Positions 10,201 through 16,610 of a stretch of 36,744 nt of DNA are shown in pieces. The translations under genes and the position numbers were made by a program. Location: NCBI GenBank assembly GCA_016182645.1, contig JACPGD010000167.1, forward strand, positions 1-36,744, in the 5' to 3' direction. The notes beneath the pieces were generated by a model. That model had not been told where the DNA came from. It saw nothing but the letters and a program-made list of their open reading frames with translations, and made no database searches. The number at the start of each line of letters is the position of its first letter. The stretch's first letter is position 1. The DNA is from Candidatus Hydrogenedentota bacterium (lineage in GTDB: Bacteria > Hydrogenedentota > Hydrogenedentia > Hydrogenedentales > JACPGD01).

Positions 10201-10354
10201 TGCGCTGGGTTTTCTGCCGATGGCCCTGTCCACCGGAGTGGGCGCGGAGGTGCAACGTCCGCTGGCGACCGTAGTCGTGGCCGGCGTGGCCAGCAGCACG
10301 CTGCTGACGCTTTTCGTGCTGCCGATCCTGTATCGCATGACGCACCGGGAGTAG
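7277..10354 (+). CDS. czcA: Heavy-metal efflux RND pump, CzcA/CusA family
   Basis: Inner-membrane proton/metal antiporter of the HME-RND family, 1025 residues, the normal length, with 12 expected membrane helices and two large periplasmic domains. The proton-relay motif of the fourth membrane helix is intact: Asp395, Asp401 and Glu408 in DFGILVDGSVVMAE, equivalent to the three essential acids of CzcA. The periplasmic element MRMNELISGIRSDIGI has Glu669 where the Cu/Ag pump CusA has a Met of its metal-binding triad; this matches Czc-type pumps for Zn, Co, Cd or Ni rather than Cu(I)/Ag(I). The usual AEN after the relay is AELN here. Translation starts at TTG 7277, set by the strong ribosome binding site. 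It is the last gene of the operon and is followed by a composite inverted-repeat element. Confidence 0.95.
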   Translation: MLDQLVAGALRQRLVLLLVFAAVLAAGAWALLRLPIDAFPDTTPIQVQINTVAPALNGDEIEQQITQPIELAVSGLPGLASVRSVSKFGLSQVVATFSDATSIFDARQFILERMGSVELPESIERPELGPISTGLGEVFHYLVRSEDPEWTLEKLRTLHDWVIKPELLKVSGVAEVNSWGGYERQYEVVAKPESLIAYGITLAELFEALENNNRNVGGGEIVESGQSYLVHGLGRVSGLDDIGRIVIRTVNGLPIHVHDVAGVQIGHEIRRGAVTAEGKGEAVLGLAFMLMGENSHEVTRALRERLDSVRPYLPEGVEVQVVYDRTQLVYEVLNTVRHNLTSGAVLVVAVLLLLLGSIQAGILVAIAIPMAMLFAALGMYELGIAASLLSLGAIDFGILVDGSVVMAELNLRRLAEKTRALGRRLTEEERVATVAASATEVARPILFGMGIITIVFLPILTLEGTEGKLFRPMALTFISALAGALLIALFLSPALSYYFLPRRFGRARFSPMRWIEELYARILRGAVAVRGVILGSVAVLLAVTVVLALRLGGEFLPRLSEGSTVVNVVRLAGIALDESIAYNTKMEQLLLEEFPNEIEHIWTRIGTAEVATDPMGIELSDIFMTLKPREQWVRASSQEELVGEMESALAGLPGQNPVFTQPIEMRMNELISGIRSDIGIIVFGDDFAELDRISQEIQAILVEIEGAADVSADQLTGLPILWIDVQPEHLEQFGVPAADVLDFIQALGNRQVGEVFEGQRVFPLVVRLPEDLRDNRALLRQVLVPNSAGAVQPLALLADVREEGGYATINREWGRRVMRVQTNVRGRDVVSFLEEAQRRVAESVKLPEGYVIDWSGQFENLQRSQRRLALVVPLTLLIVFILLYFSLGQLRDVLIVYSGIPFAAVGGVLALYWRGIPFSVSAAVGFIALAGIAVLNGQIMIEAMRRASTQHGIARGLIEGARQRLRPVLATTITDALGFLPMALSTGVGAEVQRPLATVVVAGVASSTLLTLFVLPILYRMTHRE

Positions 10355-10363
10355 ACGGATAAC

Positions 10364-10598
10364 CCTAAATCCGGTAGTTAAACAAACTGGGAGCACGTGG
10401 GTGACAGCTTTAGGCGCGGCGGCGATTGCTGGGTTTATGCTGTCGGATCGTCACTACCGCGCTTAAGGCTGCTCTCTCCAGGTGGGTGAGTGGGCAGCCT
10501 CAAGCGCGAAGAAGAAGCTGGACTGATAAGCTCAAGCCGGTGTCGCGCTTGAAGCTGCCACCCCCGAGTTTGAGTAGTCTCCAACTGCCGGATTTAGG
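10364..10598. repeat. Composite inverted-repeat element (MITE-like), copy B
   Basis: A 235-base element bounded by 16-base terminal inverted repeats: CCTAAATCCGGTAGTT at 10364-10379 and AACTGCCGGATTTAGG at 10583-10598 (one mismatch). Inside are two hairpins of the same family: arms 10405-10419 / 10457-10471 (two mismatches in 15), and GGCAGCCTCAAGCGCGA (10493-10509) / TCGCGCTTGAAGCTGCC (10543-10559), one mismatch in 17. The region between hairpins (CTCTCCAGGTGGGTGAG) matches the right end of copy A near 1141-1157. No transposase is present. It separates the convergent czcA and GT-C-like genes and fills most of the 318-base gap; a GGAC-type tandem repeat follows at 10628-10664. Confidence 0.75.
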
Positions 10599-10672
10599 AT
10601 GACACGAGATCCCCGGGAAAGCTGCCTCCGTCCGATATGCCGGATCCGTCCGATCCGTCCAAGATCGTAGCG

Positions 10673-12472
10673 CTATGGCCACGCGGGAAACGGCGCGCCG
10701 CGCTTCAATGTAATCTCTTCGCCGATGGACGGTGGTGTGACTTTTTCGTATCTGCCGGCGCCCCAGCGCACGAACAGATATTCTGGATCGTCCAGGTCCC
10801 GTTCAAACTCGACCGCGATGCGCAAAGGTTGGCCATCGAGCGTTTCGATCACCGTGATGTTCAATTCCCCCAGCGCCACTACCTCCCCCTCCCGGAACGG
10901 ATGCCTGTTATCACGAAATGTCTGCTCAAACCCATCGCGCAGGATGGGCCGCCGGAAACCGGCTTCCGCCGTAGGTTCTCCCGTGCGGCGGAACACCACC
11001 TCGTTGACGCCAATGGTCATGTTCCACCACTTTGCCGGCATCGGAGCGCCGGCGGCGGCGCGCATCATGGGGCCGAAGACGCCCACGAGCGGATCGGGCT
11101 GTGTCAAAACGATGAGCCGCGTGCGTGGTGCGGCCGCGGCGTCGAGCGGGATCGACTTCACCGCCTCCAGTCCCTGGCGGTTCATCTCACCTGTAGCATA
11201 CGACGCGGCGGCCCAGCAGAACGGCGCAAGCACGATATGCAGGAGGAACATACTCCCCGCCGCGGCAGGCAACACACGGCTGCCGCTCCCGCGCGCACGC
11301 CACCCTTCTTGAATAATCAGGGCCATCATGACCGCGGCGCCGATCGATGGAAAGAACAGCAACCGGCCACTGCCGGCGCCGCTGAGGGCGGGCAGGGCCG
11401 ACAGCGCAGCACCCACCGCAATCCAGCTAATCGTCTGCCAGAGCACGCCGTCCACGCGCAGCCAGAGCAGGGCAAGCAGCACAAGCAACGCCACGAACAC
11501 CGCCGCTCCGATGGCCGCCAGCGGCAATGCGCCGGCCAACTCGCGCTGGAGCAGCATGAATTCCGTCGCCACGGCGCCGAAAAAGTAGTCCGGAGCGGAA
11601 CGCAGGAATTGAAGCGGTTCCTTTGCCGGATCAACATAGCCGCCAGAACCGCTGACGCCATACCCGGCGACGCGATAGAAAAGCAGATACAACGTGCAGA
11701 GTAGTCCGGCGGGCGCCAGCGGCTTGAAAAAGGACCAAAAGGACGGAAAGGACAGAAAGGACGGCCGGGAGCGAAGAGCGGCGGGGAAGGGCCTGGTGCG
11801 ATCATGGAAAGCGTGAGAAGCTTCGTAGGCGGCAAGGTAGCCGAAAACCCCGAGGACGGATTCGCCCCCGAGGAGGCCCAGGGCATAGCCGAGCAGGGAG
11901 AGGGGAAGACCTGGGCGCCAGTGCTCCTCGCGCCAGCGCAGGTGCGCGCACAGCCCGAGCAGGGCGGGCACTGCGGCCACCAGCGCGCTGCGGCTGGACC
12001 ACCACCCCACCGGAATCATGTGCGAGACATCGAGCGCAAACACGAGCAGGCTCAGGGCGAGCAAATCGCCCGGCAGCAACCGGCGCAGCAGCAACCAAAC
12101 GGCCAGAATGGCGGCCAGATACCAGAGGACAGAATGTAGGTGGTACGCCGCGGCGGCCTCACCGAAGAGCACGTAGTCCAGCGCCATCGTGGCGCTGCTC
12201 AACGGACGGAAGAACCAAATCTTCAACTCAGGCAGTGTGAACCACGGCAGCAGGCCGCGCGCGAGGAACGGCTGCAATTCATCAGGATTGCCGCGGCCGA
12301 AACAGAACAGGTCGAACGGCCCGCCAGGCGTGGGCGCGCCGGAAAACGTCATGAGGTGGATGTAATCGTCGGTGAAGAAGCCCTGGGGAAGTGCGAACAC
12401 GCCCACGAGCAGTCCAGCCAGCACCCCCGTGAACAGCGGTCTGTGCGCCAACATCTGCCCTATGGGACGCAT
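10673..12472 (-). CDS. Multi-pass membrane protein, GT-C glycosyltransferase-like
   Basis: About 599 residues from ATG 12472, which has GGAAAG just upstream; the frame is open farther upstream but that part overlaps the neighbouring gene and is not protein-like. About ten or more hydrophobic helices occupy residues 10-460, followed by a soluble C-terminal domain of about 130 residues. The first periplasmic loop has FFTDDYIHL, the acidic pair typical of GT-C enzymes that take sugars from polyprenyl-phosphate donors. It is the last of three minus-strand genes after GT2 and LAB_N, suggesting it transfers the lipid-linked sugar on the periplasmic side. A Ser/Phe-rich stretch (SFLSFPSFWSFF) is encoded by a GGAC-type tandem repeat at 11727-11765. 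Acceptor and sugar unknown. Confidence 0.65.
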   Translation of the reverse strand: MRPIGQMLAHRPLFTGVLAGLLVGVFALPQGFFTDDYIHLMTFSGAPTPGGPFDLFCFGRGNPDELQPFLARGLLPWFTLPELKIWFFRPLSSATMALDYVLFGEAAAAYHLHSVLWYLAAILAVWLLLRRLLPGDLLALSLLVFALDVSHMIPVGWWSSRSALVAAVPALLGLCAHLRWREEHWRPGLPLSLLGYALGLLGGESVLGVFGYLAAYEASHAFHDRTRPFPAALRSRPSFLSFPSFWSFFKPLAPAGLLCTLYLLFYRVAGYGVSGSGGYVDPAKEPLQFLRSAPDYFFGAVATEFMLLQRELAGALPLAAIGAAVFVALLVLLALLWLRVDGVLWQTISWIAVGAALSALPALSGAGSGRLLFFPSIGAAVMMALIIQEGWRARGSGSRVLPAAAGSMFLLHIVLAPFCWAAASYATGEMNRQGLEAVKSIPLDAAAAPRTRLIVLTQPDPLVGVFGPMMRAAAGAPMPAKWWNMTIGVNEVVFRRTGEPTAEAGFRRPILRDGFEQTFRDNRHPFREGEVVALGELNITVIETLDGQPLRIAVEFERDLDDPEYLFVRWGAGRYEKVTPPSIGEEITLKRGAPFPAWP

Positions 12473-12540
12473 GCGTGCTTTCCTGCTTCGGCGCGGCTGC
12501 CGGTTCCTGGCGCCTTCAACGAAGCCAGGCGGCCTCGTGT

Positions 12541-13227
12541 TCATTCCGGCGCAACTTCCTTGTGGTGGTGCATCAACCACAAGTTGCGCGCGTACACCGG
12601 CAGGTTTGCAAGCAAGCCGAAGGCAAACACCCATTCCTGCCGGTAGAGAAACGGCACGAGTTGCAACAGCGAGGCGGCGATGCTCAGGTACCAGAATGCC
12701 AGCGGCACGACGGACTTCTTGCTGGCCTCCGACACCAGCCACTGCAGCAAGAAACGGCAGGCAAACAGGGCGCTGCCCAGGCCGCCCAATCCGATCAGGG
12801 TCCAGTTGAGCCATAGGACGCTGCTGGGCGCCGCCTTTGTCACATGGATCTCTTTGCCCCAAGTATATACCAGCAAGGTGACCGCCAGCAGCACCACCGC
12901 AACAATCACGGCGTGCGTTACATAATAGCGTGCCCGCGACAGGGCCCCCTTCTCGCCCCAACCGAGCACCAGGTTGCGTGCATACACAACGATATTAAAT
13001 GCGTGGTTGAGCGCGCCGTTGGGCGATTGAGACACGGCGGCAAACAGCAGCAGCACGAACGAGCCCACGGCGCTCATGTACCAGAAGAGCATGGGGAATA
13101 CACTGCGCTTTTGCAGTTCCGATACTATCCACTGCACATAAAAGCGGCCATAAAAGGCCACGCCGCCGATCACGCCAATAACCTGCCAGTAGAGCGGCAA
13201 GTCGCTAAAACCCGATCCACCAATCAA
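12541..13227 (-). CDS. Membrane protein with two lipid-A-disaccharide synthase N-terminal-like (LAB_N) domains
   Basis: 228 residues, about six to seven membrane helices. Two copies of the LAB_N domain are visible: residues about 12-90 (YGRFYVQWIVSELQKRSVFP, FWYMSAVGSF, VVYARNLVLG) and about 140-225 (ACRFLLQWLVSEASKKSVVP, FWYLSIAASL, LPVYARNLWLMH). Such proteins often sit beside an ArnC/DPM1-like GT2 and a GT-C enzyme, and are candidates for moving a polyprenyl-phosphate sugar across the membrane; that role is inferred, not demonstrated here. It is not LpxB, since the catalytic glycosyltransferase part is absent. The TTG start at 13227 overlaps the GT2 stop by 4 bases (TTGA), and GGGGAAG precedes it, so translation is coupled. 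Confidence 0.82.
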   Translation of the reverse strand: MIGGSGFSDLPLYWQVIGVIGGVAFYGRFYVQWIVSELQKRSVFPMLFWYMSAVGSFVLLLFAAVSQSPNGALNHAFNIVVYARNLVLGWGEKGALSRARYYVTHAVIVAVVLLAVTLLVYTWGKEIHVTKAAPSSVLWLNWTLIGLGGLGSALFACRFLLQWLVSEASKKSVVPLAFWYLSIAASLLQLVPFLYRQEWVFAFGLLANLPVYARNLWLMHHHKEVAPE

Positions 13228-13943
13228 TCTTCTTCCCCCTCGACCCGAATGACGACGTAGCGTCGCGTGAGCCAGCCGACCCCTAGTAAATCATAAATCC
13301 CGCGCCAGAGCCTATTGCCAATACCATATTTTGAAATTCCGTGCTGCCGGGCATGATGGCGCACGGGCGATTCGACAATGCTGAAACCGGCGGAACGCAG
13401 GAGGGCGCCCAGGAACCGGTGGGCGCCATTAAATGGAACAATATGCTCGATGCATACTTTCCGGAAGCCTTTTGCGCCGCAGCCGGCATCACGGATGCCG
13501 TCGTTCAGCAAGGCGTTGCGAACGGCGTTGGCCACGCGGCTCGAGACCTTGCGCACCAGCGTGTCGTGGCGTTCGGCCCGATAGCCGCAGACCACGTCGT
13601 GCACCTGCAACAACTCGAGGAAGCGCGGGAAATCGGCCGGATCATTCTGCAAGTCGCCGTCGAGCGTCAGGATGTAGGCGCCCTGGGCGCGGCGCATGCC
13701 CGCCACAACGGCCGCGGACTGGCCGCTGTTGCGCACCAGGTGGATTGGCCGCACCTGCGGCTGGTGCGCGCGCAGCATATCGAGGGCTTCGCGGGTGCCG
13801 TCGGTGCTGCCGTCGTTCACAAACACGCACTCGTATTCGTACTCCGGCAAGTCTGCAAAAACGGCGGCGATCCGCGCGAAGAGCAGCGGCACATTCTCGA
13901 CCTCGTTGTAAAACGGTACAACGACCGATACCAGTGGTTTCAT
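13224..13943 (-). CDS. GT2 glycosyltransferase, dolichyl/polyprenyl-phosphate sugar synthase type
   Basis: Cytoplasmic GT-A fold enzyme, 239 residues. It begins MKPLVSVVVPFYNEVENVP and shows FVNDGSTDGT (nucleotide binding), LTLDGDLQNDP with the DxD metal site, RDAGCGAKGFRK and a C-terminal RQHGISKYG. These fit DPM1/ArnC/GtrB enzymes that move a sugar from a nucleotide to polyprenyl phosphate. Unlike ArnC and GtrB it lacks the two C-terminal membrane helices, so it is DPM1-like. ATG 13943 is chosen over the upstream TTG at 13964 because the family starts at this point. It leads the three-gene minus-strand cluster. A TATAAT box lies about 87 bases upstream. Confidence 0.9.
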   Translation of the reverse strand: MKPLVSVVVPFYNEVENVPLLFARIAAVFADLPEYEYECVFVNDGSTDGTREALDMLRAHQPQVRPIHLVRNSGQSAAVVAGMRRAQGAYILTLDGDLQNDPADFPRFLELLQVHDVVCGYRAERHDTLVRKVSSRVANAVRNALLNDGIRDAGCGAKGFRKVCIEHIVPFNGAHRFLGALLRSAGFSIVESPVRHHARQHGISKYGIGNRLWRGIYDLLGVGWLTRRYVVIRVEGEED

Positions 13944-14029
13944 CACCTGACCGACGACCCTCAACGTGAATTGGTTGTGCTCCGGCAGCAGCGTGCCGCG
14001 GAAAAGAAGACGGGCGGGATAATGCGCAA

Positions 14030-14035
14030 ATTATA
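14030..14035 (-). promoter_or_regulatory. Possible -10 box of the GT2/LAB_N/GT-C cluster
   Basis: A perfect TATAAT on the minus strand, preceded by TG, in a small AT-rich patch of otherwise GC-rich sequence and 87 bases from the GT2 start. I see no convincing -35 hexamer, so it would have to act with the upstream TG or an activator. Confidence 0.4.
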
Positions 14036-14176
14036 CACGGACGACGCCTGCCGTTCCTCTCTCGGGGACCTGCCCACTCCCCGGGGACCACGGCCAGCAG
14101 CCCGTTGCAAAAATCCTGTAGCGCCCGTGCCTCCGTGCTGGGCGTCACTTGACCTTGCGGATTTGCCCCCAATTCA

Positions 14177-14202
14177 CGTCCGGCACAGAGACCGGACGCT
14201 AC
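14177..14202. repeat. Short palindromic repeat of the GTCCGG...CCGGAC family, single copy
   Basis: The 26 bases run from CGTCCGGCAC to CCGGACGCTAC and contain GTCCGG and CCGGAC as the arms of a small hairpin. The same unit, with one base changed, ends the inverted-repeat element at 18165-18292. It lies in the 373-base gap between the divergent GT2 and sugar isomerase-like genes; the rest of that gap holds the two promoters described and nothing else I can identify. Confidence 0.7.
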
Positions 14203-14231
14203 CTTCATGTCTTCTCCGCGCGCCGTCCACT

Positions 14232-14259
14232 TTGTCGGCCCCGGAAACTGGTGTACAAT
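14232..14259 (+). promoter_or_regulatory. Probable sigma-70 promoter of the sugar isomerase-like gene
   Basis: TTGTCG (14232-14237) and TACAAT (14254-14259) are separated by 16 bases and lie 57 bases before the ATG. The -10 matches consensus at five of six positions. A hairpin lies in the predicted leader. Confidence 0.5.
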
Positions 14260-14283
14260 GATGCTGTCGATTCGGGGGAACAA

Positions 14284-14298
14284 CCGGCGTAGCGCCGG
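14284..14298 (+). other. Leader hairpin CCGGCG-tag-CGCCGG
   Basis: A perfect 6-base-pair stem with a 3-base loop, between the predicted promoter and the start codon at 14317. It is short and GC-rich; it may affect mRNA stability or be incidental. Confidence 0.4.
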
Positions 14299-14316
14299 AA
14301 CGAACGGGGGTATAGT

Positions 14317-15864
14317 ATGTGCTGTCACTGCAATCGCCGCGAATTCCTGGGCATCAGCACGGCCGCGTTGGCCAGCGCCACGTTTGCGCTGAATGCGGCG
14401 GCCATCGAGCCGGTCACGGGGGGATGGAACCCGGAACAGCCGCTGGTCCGGTTGGGCAAACCACTGCGCGTCCAGCCGATTCTCATGTACCGCGTGGCGG
14501 AACGCAAGCCCCAGACGAGTTGGAAGTCCTGGGGCGGCGTGCAGGACGAGGCCTCCGCGCAGGAAGAATCGGGACGCATTGCACAGGAACTGGAGGCGCT
14601 GCGCGGGCGGGCCGATTTCGAGGTCGAGTTTCTGGCGCCGCGTCTGGTGCGCAGTGAGGAAGAAGCGGTCCAGGCGAGCGCGGGTGACTTCCACGCGACG
14701 CTGATCTATCCCGCGTCCGGCGGCGGCAAGACATTGAACGCGTGTGCCCCGGATGGTAAGGACGCGCTGATCTTTGTGCGGCACCGCAGCGGGCCCATGT
14801 ACTACTTCTACGAATCGCTGAGCACGGAGTACCTGCGGCAGAACGATCGCGAAGCGCCCGCGGGCGACCCACGCCGTTTTTCCGTGGATGATGTCGTCGT
14901 GGATGAAACGGACGAACTGCTCTGGCGCCTGCGCGCGCTGTATGCGGTGCGGAACCTGCGCGGTACGCGCGTCTTCACGCTGGGCGGAAGTTGGGGCAAA
15001 TACGCGCCGGACGCGCCGCGAATTGCCCAGGAGAAGTTTGGCCTGGAGATTGTCGAATTCGGCTACGAGCAATTTGAACCGCGCCTGCAAGCGGCGTTGC
15101 AGGACAGTGCCGTCATGACGCGCGCCGCCCAGGCGGCCGAGCGTTACCTGAAGCTGCCGGGCACATCGCTGGAGACGGAGAAGCCGTTCGTGGTCAATGC
15201 CTTCGTTCTGCACGAACTGTTCAAGCAGTTGATGGCGGAGCACGACTGCGGGGCCTTCACGATCAAGTCGTGCATGGGCACGATCATGCCGATGGCGGCG
15301 ACGACCGCCTGTTTGACGCTGGAGACGATGAACGATGAAGGGCAAATCGCCCTGTGCGAATCGGATTATGTCGTCGTGCCAGCGGGCATTCTCCTGCGGC
15401 ACCTCGCGCAGCGTCCGGTGTTCATGCACAACTCGACCTTCCCGCACGGCGGCTTGGTCACGTGCGCCCACTGCACCTCGCCGCGGCGGATGGACGGCCA
15501 GCGCTACGAGCCCGCACGGATTGTCACGCACTACGAGTCTGAATACGGCGCTGCACCCAAGGTCGAGTTTCCGATCGGTCAACCCCTTACTTTCATCGAC
15601 CCTGAATACACGACGGGGCGGTGGGTCGGCTTCCGCGGCAAGGTCCAGGCGAACCCGTTCTACGACATCTGCCGCTCGCAACAGGAAGTGACCATCGAAG
15701 GGGATTGGCGGCGGCTTATCAACGAAGTGCGCGACAGCCACTGGATGATGGTCTACGGCGATTTCCTGAAGGAAGCGGGCTTCGCCGCCCGGCGCCTCGG
15801 GCTGAAGTGGGACAACATCACGGACGGGAGCCTTGACGGTCCCCACAAGGATGTTATAACATAA
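14317..15864 (+). CDS. Tat-exported sugar isomerase-like protein
   Basis: 515 residues. The N-terminus CNRREFLGIS plus a hydrophobic stretch (AALASATFALNAAA) is a twin-arginine signal, so the protein folds in the cytoplasm and is exported. The body resembles the L-fucose/L-arabinose isomerase superfamily: an N-terminal part with Rossmann-like patterns (FHATLIYPASGGG, RVFTLGGSWGKYAPDAP) and a C-terminal part with FTIKSCMGTIMPM, ALCESDYVVVPAGILLRHL, RPVFMHNSTFPHGG and TCAHCTSPRRMDG, containing likely metal ligands (Glu/Asp of CESD and several His). I recall such exported proteins in Planctomycetes-like bacteria annotated only as sugar isomerase; the substrate is unknown. A rhamnulokinase-like gene follows after a toxin-antitoxin pair. 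A promoter lies at 14232-14259. Confidence 0.72.
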   Translation: MCCHCNRREFLGISTAALASATFALNAAAIEPVTGGWNPEQPLVRLGKPLRVQPILMYRVAERKPQTSWKSWGGVQDEASAQEESGRIAQELEALRGRADFEVEFLAPRLVRSEEEAVQASAGDFHATLIYPASGGGKTLNACAPDGKDALIFVRHRSGPMYYFYESLSTEYLRQNDREAPAGDPRRFSVDDVVVDETDELLWRLRALYAVRNLRGTRVFTLGGSWGKYAPDAPRIAQEKFGLEIVEFGYEQFEPRLQAALQDSAVMTRAAQAAERYLKLPGTSLETEKPFVVNAFVLHELFKQLMAEHDCGAFTIKSCMGTIMPMAATTACLTLETMNDEGQIALCESDYVVVPAGILLRHLAQRPVFMHNSTFPHGGLVTCAHCTSPRRMDGQRYEPARIVTHYESEYGAAPKVEFPIGQPLTFIDPEYTTGRWVGFRGKVQANPFYDICRSQQEVTIEGDWRRLINEVRDSHWMMVYGDFLKEAGFAARRLGLKWDNITDGSLDGPHKDVIT

Positions 15865-15890
15865 GTTAGTTAATCCCGAGAGGCCCCGTC

Positions 15891-16115
15891 ATGCACAAGC
15901 TCAAGATCCGAAGAATTGGGAATAGCTTGGGCGCGATCCTTCCCGCGGACGTATTGGAACGTCTCCACGTGGGCGAAGGCGAGGAGCTGTTTCTTGTCGA
16001 GGAAGGGGATGGCGTCAAATTAAGTCCCTATGACCCCGAGTTCGAGGCCGTGTTGCGGGCGTTCGAGGACGGTCAGAAGAAATACCGTAATGCGCTGCGG
16101 AAGCTGGCGGAATGA
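15891..16115 (+). CDS. AbrB/MazE-type antitoxin
   Basis: 74 residues. The N-terminal half, KIRRIGNSLGAILPADVLERL followed by HVGEGEELFLVEEGDGVKL, is a swapped-hairpin AbrB/SpoVT DNA-binding domain that dimerises and represses its own promoter. The acidic and then basic C-terminus (residues 45-74) is the likely toxin-neutralising segment. GAGAGG lies about 7 bases before the ATG. The last four bases overlap the Doc gene, the usual antitoxin-first order with translational coupling. Pairing of an AbrB-type antitoxin with Doc is common in genomes although the model pair in phage P1 is Phd/Doc. Confidence 0.88.
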   Translation: MHKLKIRRIGNSLGAILPADVLERLHVGEGEELFLVEEGDGVKLSPYDPEFEAVLRAFEDGQKKYRNALRKLAE

Positions 16116-16504
16116 TTCGATGGCTTCGCCCGCGGGACGTGCGGTATATGCACCAGCAGCTCATTCTCAAGTTCGGGGGTCTGGACGGGCTGCGGGACGC
16201 TGGCTTGTTGGAATCCGCCCTCGCGCGGCCACAGCAACTCCACGCTTACAAACAAGAGGATGACTTGTGCCGGCATGCGGGCGCTTATGGGTATGGGTTG
16301 CGCCGGAACCATCCATTTCTGGATGGCAATAAGCGCGTGGCATTGATGGTGATGTACACCTTCTTGCAGGTCAATGGTCTTCAACTCCACGCGCCGGAAG
16401 TGGACGCTTTTATGACGCTCACCCGGCTGGCATCGGGCAGCATGAGCGAAACTGAATTGGTCAAGTGGCTCCGCCGGAACAGCTCTCCGCAAGCGGAAAG
16501 GTGA
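16112..16504 (+). CDS. doc: Doc-type toxin (Fic fold kinase), type II toxin-antitoxin
   Basis: 130 residues, the normal size of Doc (death on curing). The Fic/Doc catalytic loop HPFLDGNKRVA is at residues 67-77 with His67, Asp71, Asn73, Lys74 and Arg75 all present; the Lys in place of the Gly of AMPylating Fic proteins marks the Doc branch, which phosphorylates EF-Tu and halts translation. N-terminal GGLDGLRDAGLLESALARP is also typical. Starts with ATG overlapping the antitoxin stop (ATGA). The active site looks intact, so the module is probably functional. It is inserted between two sugar-metabolism genes. Confidence 0.92.
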   Translation: MIRWLRPRDVRYMHQQLILKFGGLDGLRDAGLLESALARPQQLHAYKQEDDLCRHAGAYGYGLRRNHPFLDGNKRVALMVMYTFLQVNGLQLHAPEVDAFMTLTRLASGSMSETELVKWLRRNSSPQAER

Positions 16505-16610
16505 TGTTCGGATCTTTCACTGCCACGCCTGCCGGCCGATCCAGACTGGCTTCATTGATCCGAAGTCCGGTCGGCAGGGTATCCTGTCCGCAACAACGAG
16601 GGGAGCGGAC

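Noticed and set aside
10637-11704. Plus-strand open frame opposite the GT-C-like membrane gene
   Set aside because: Its translation is His/Arg/Gln-rich and without domains, while the opposite strand shows regular membrane helices and family motifs.
12473-12961. Upstream extension of the GT-C-like protein by 163 residues
   Set aside because: It overlaps the LAB_N gene on the same strand in another frame, is Gly/Arg-rich and shows no membrane or domain pattern; ATG 12472 has its own ribosome binding site.
13642-15846. Long minus-strand open frame of more than 700 codons opposite the sugar isomerase-like gene
   Set aside because: It lies antisense to a clear gene, its translation is rich in Arg/His/Pro with no domain, and it is explained by high GC and codon bias.
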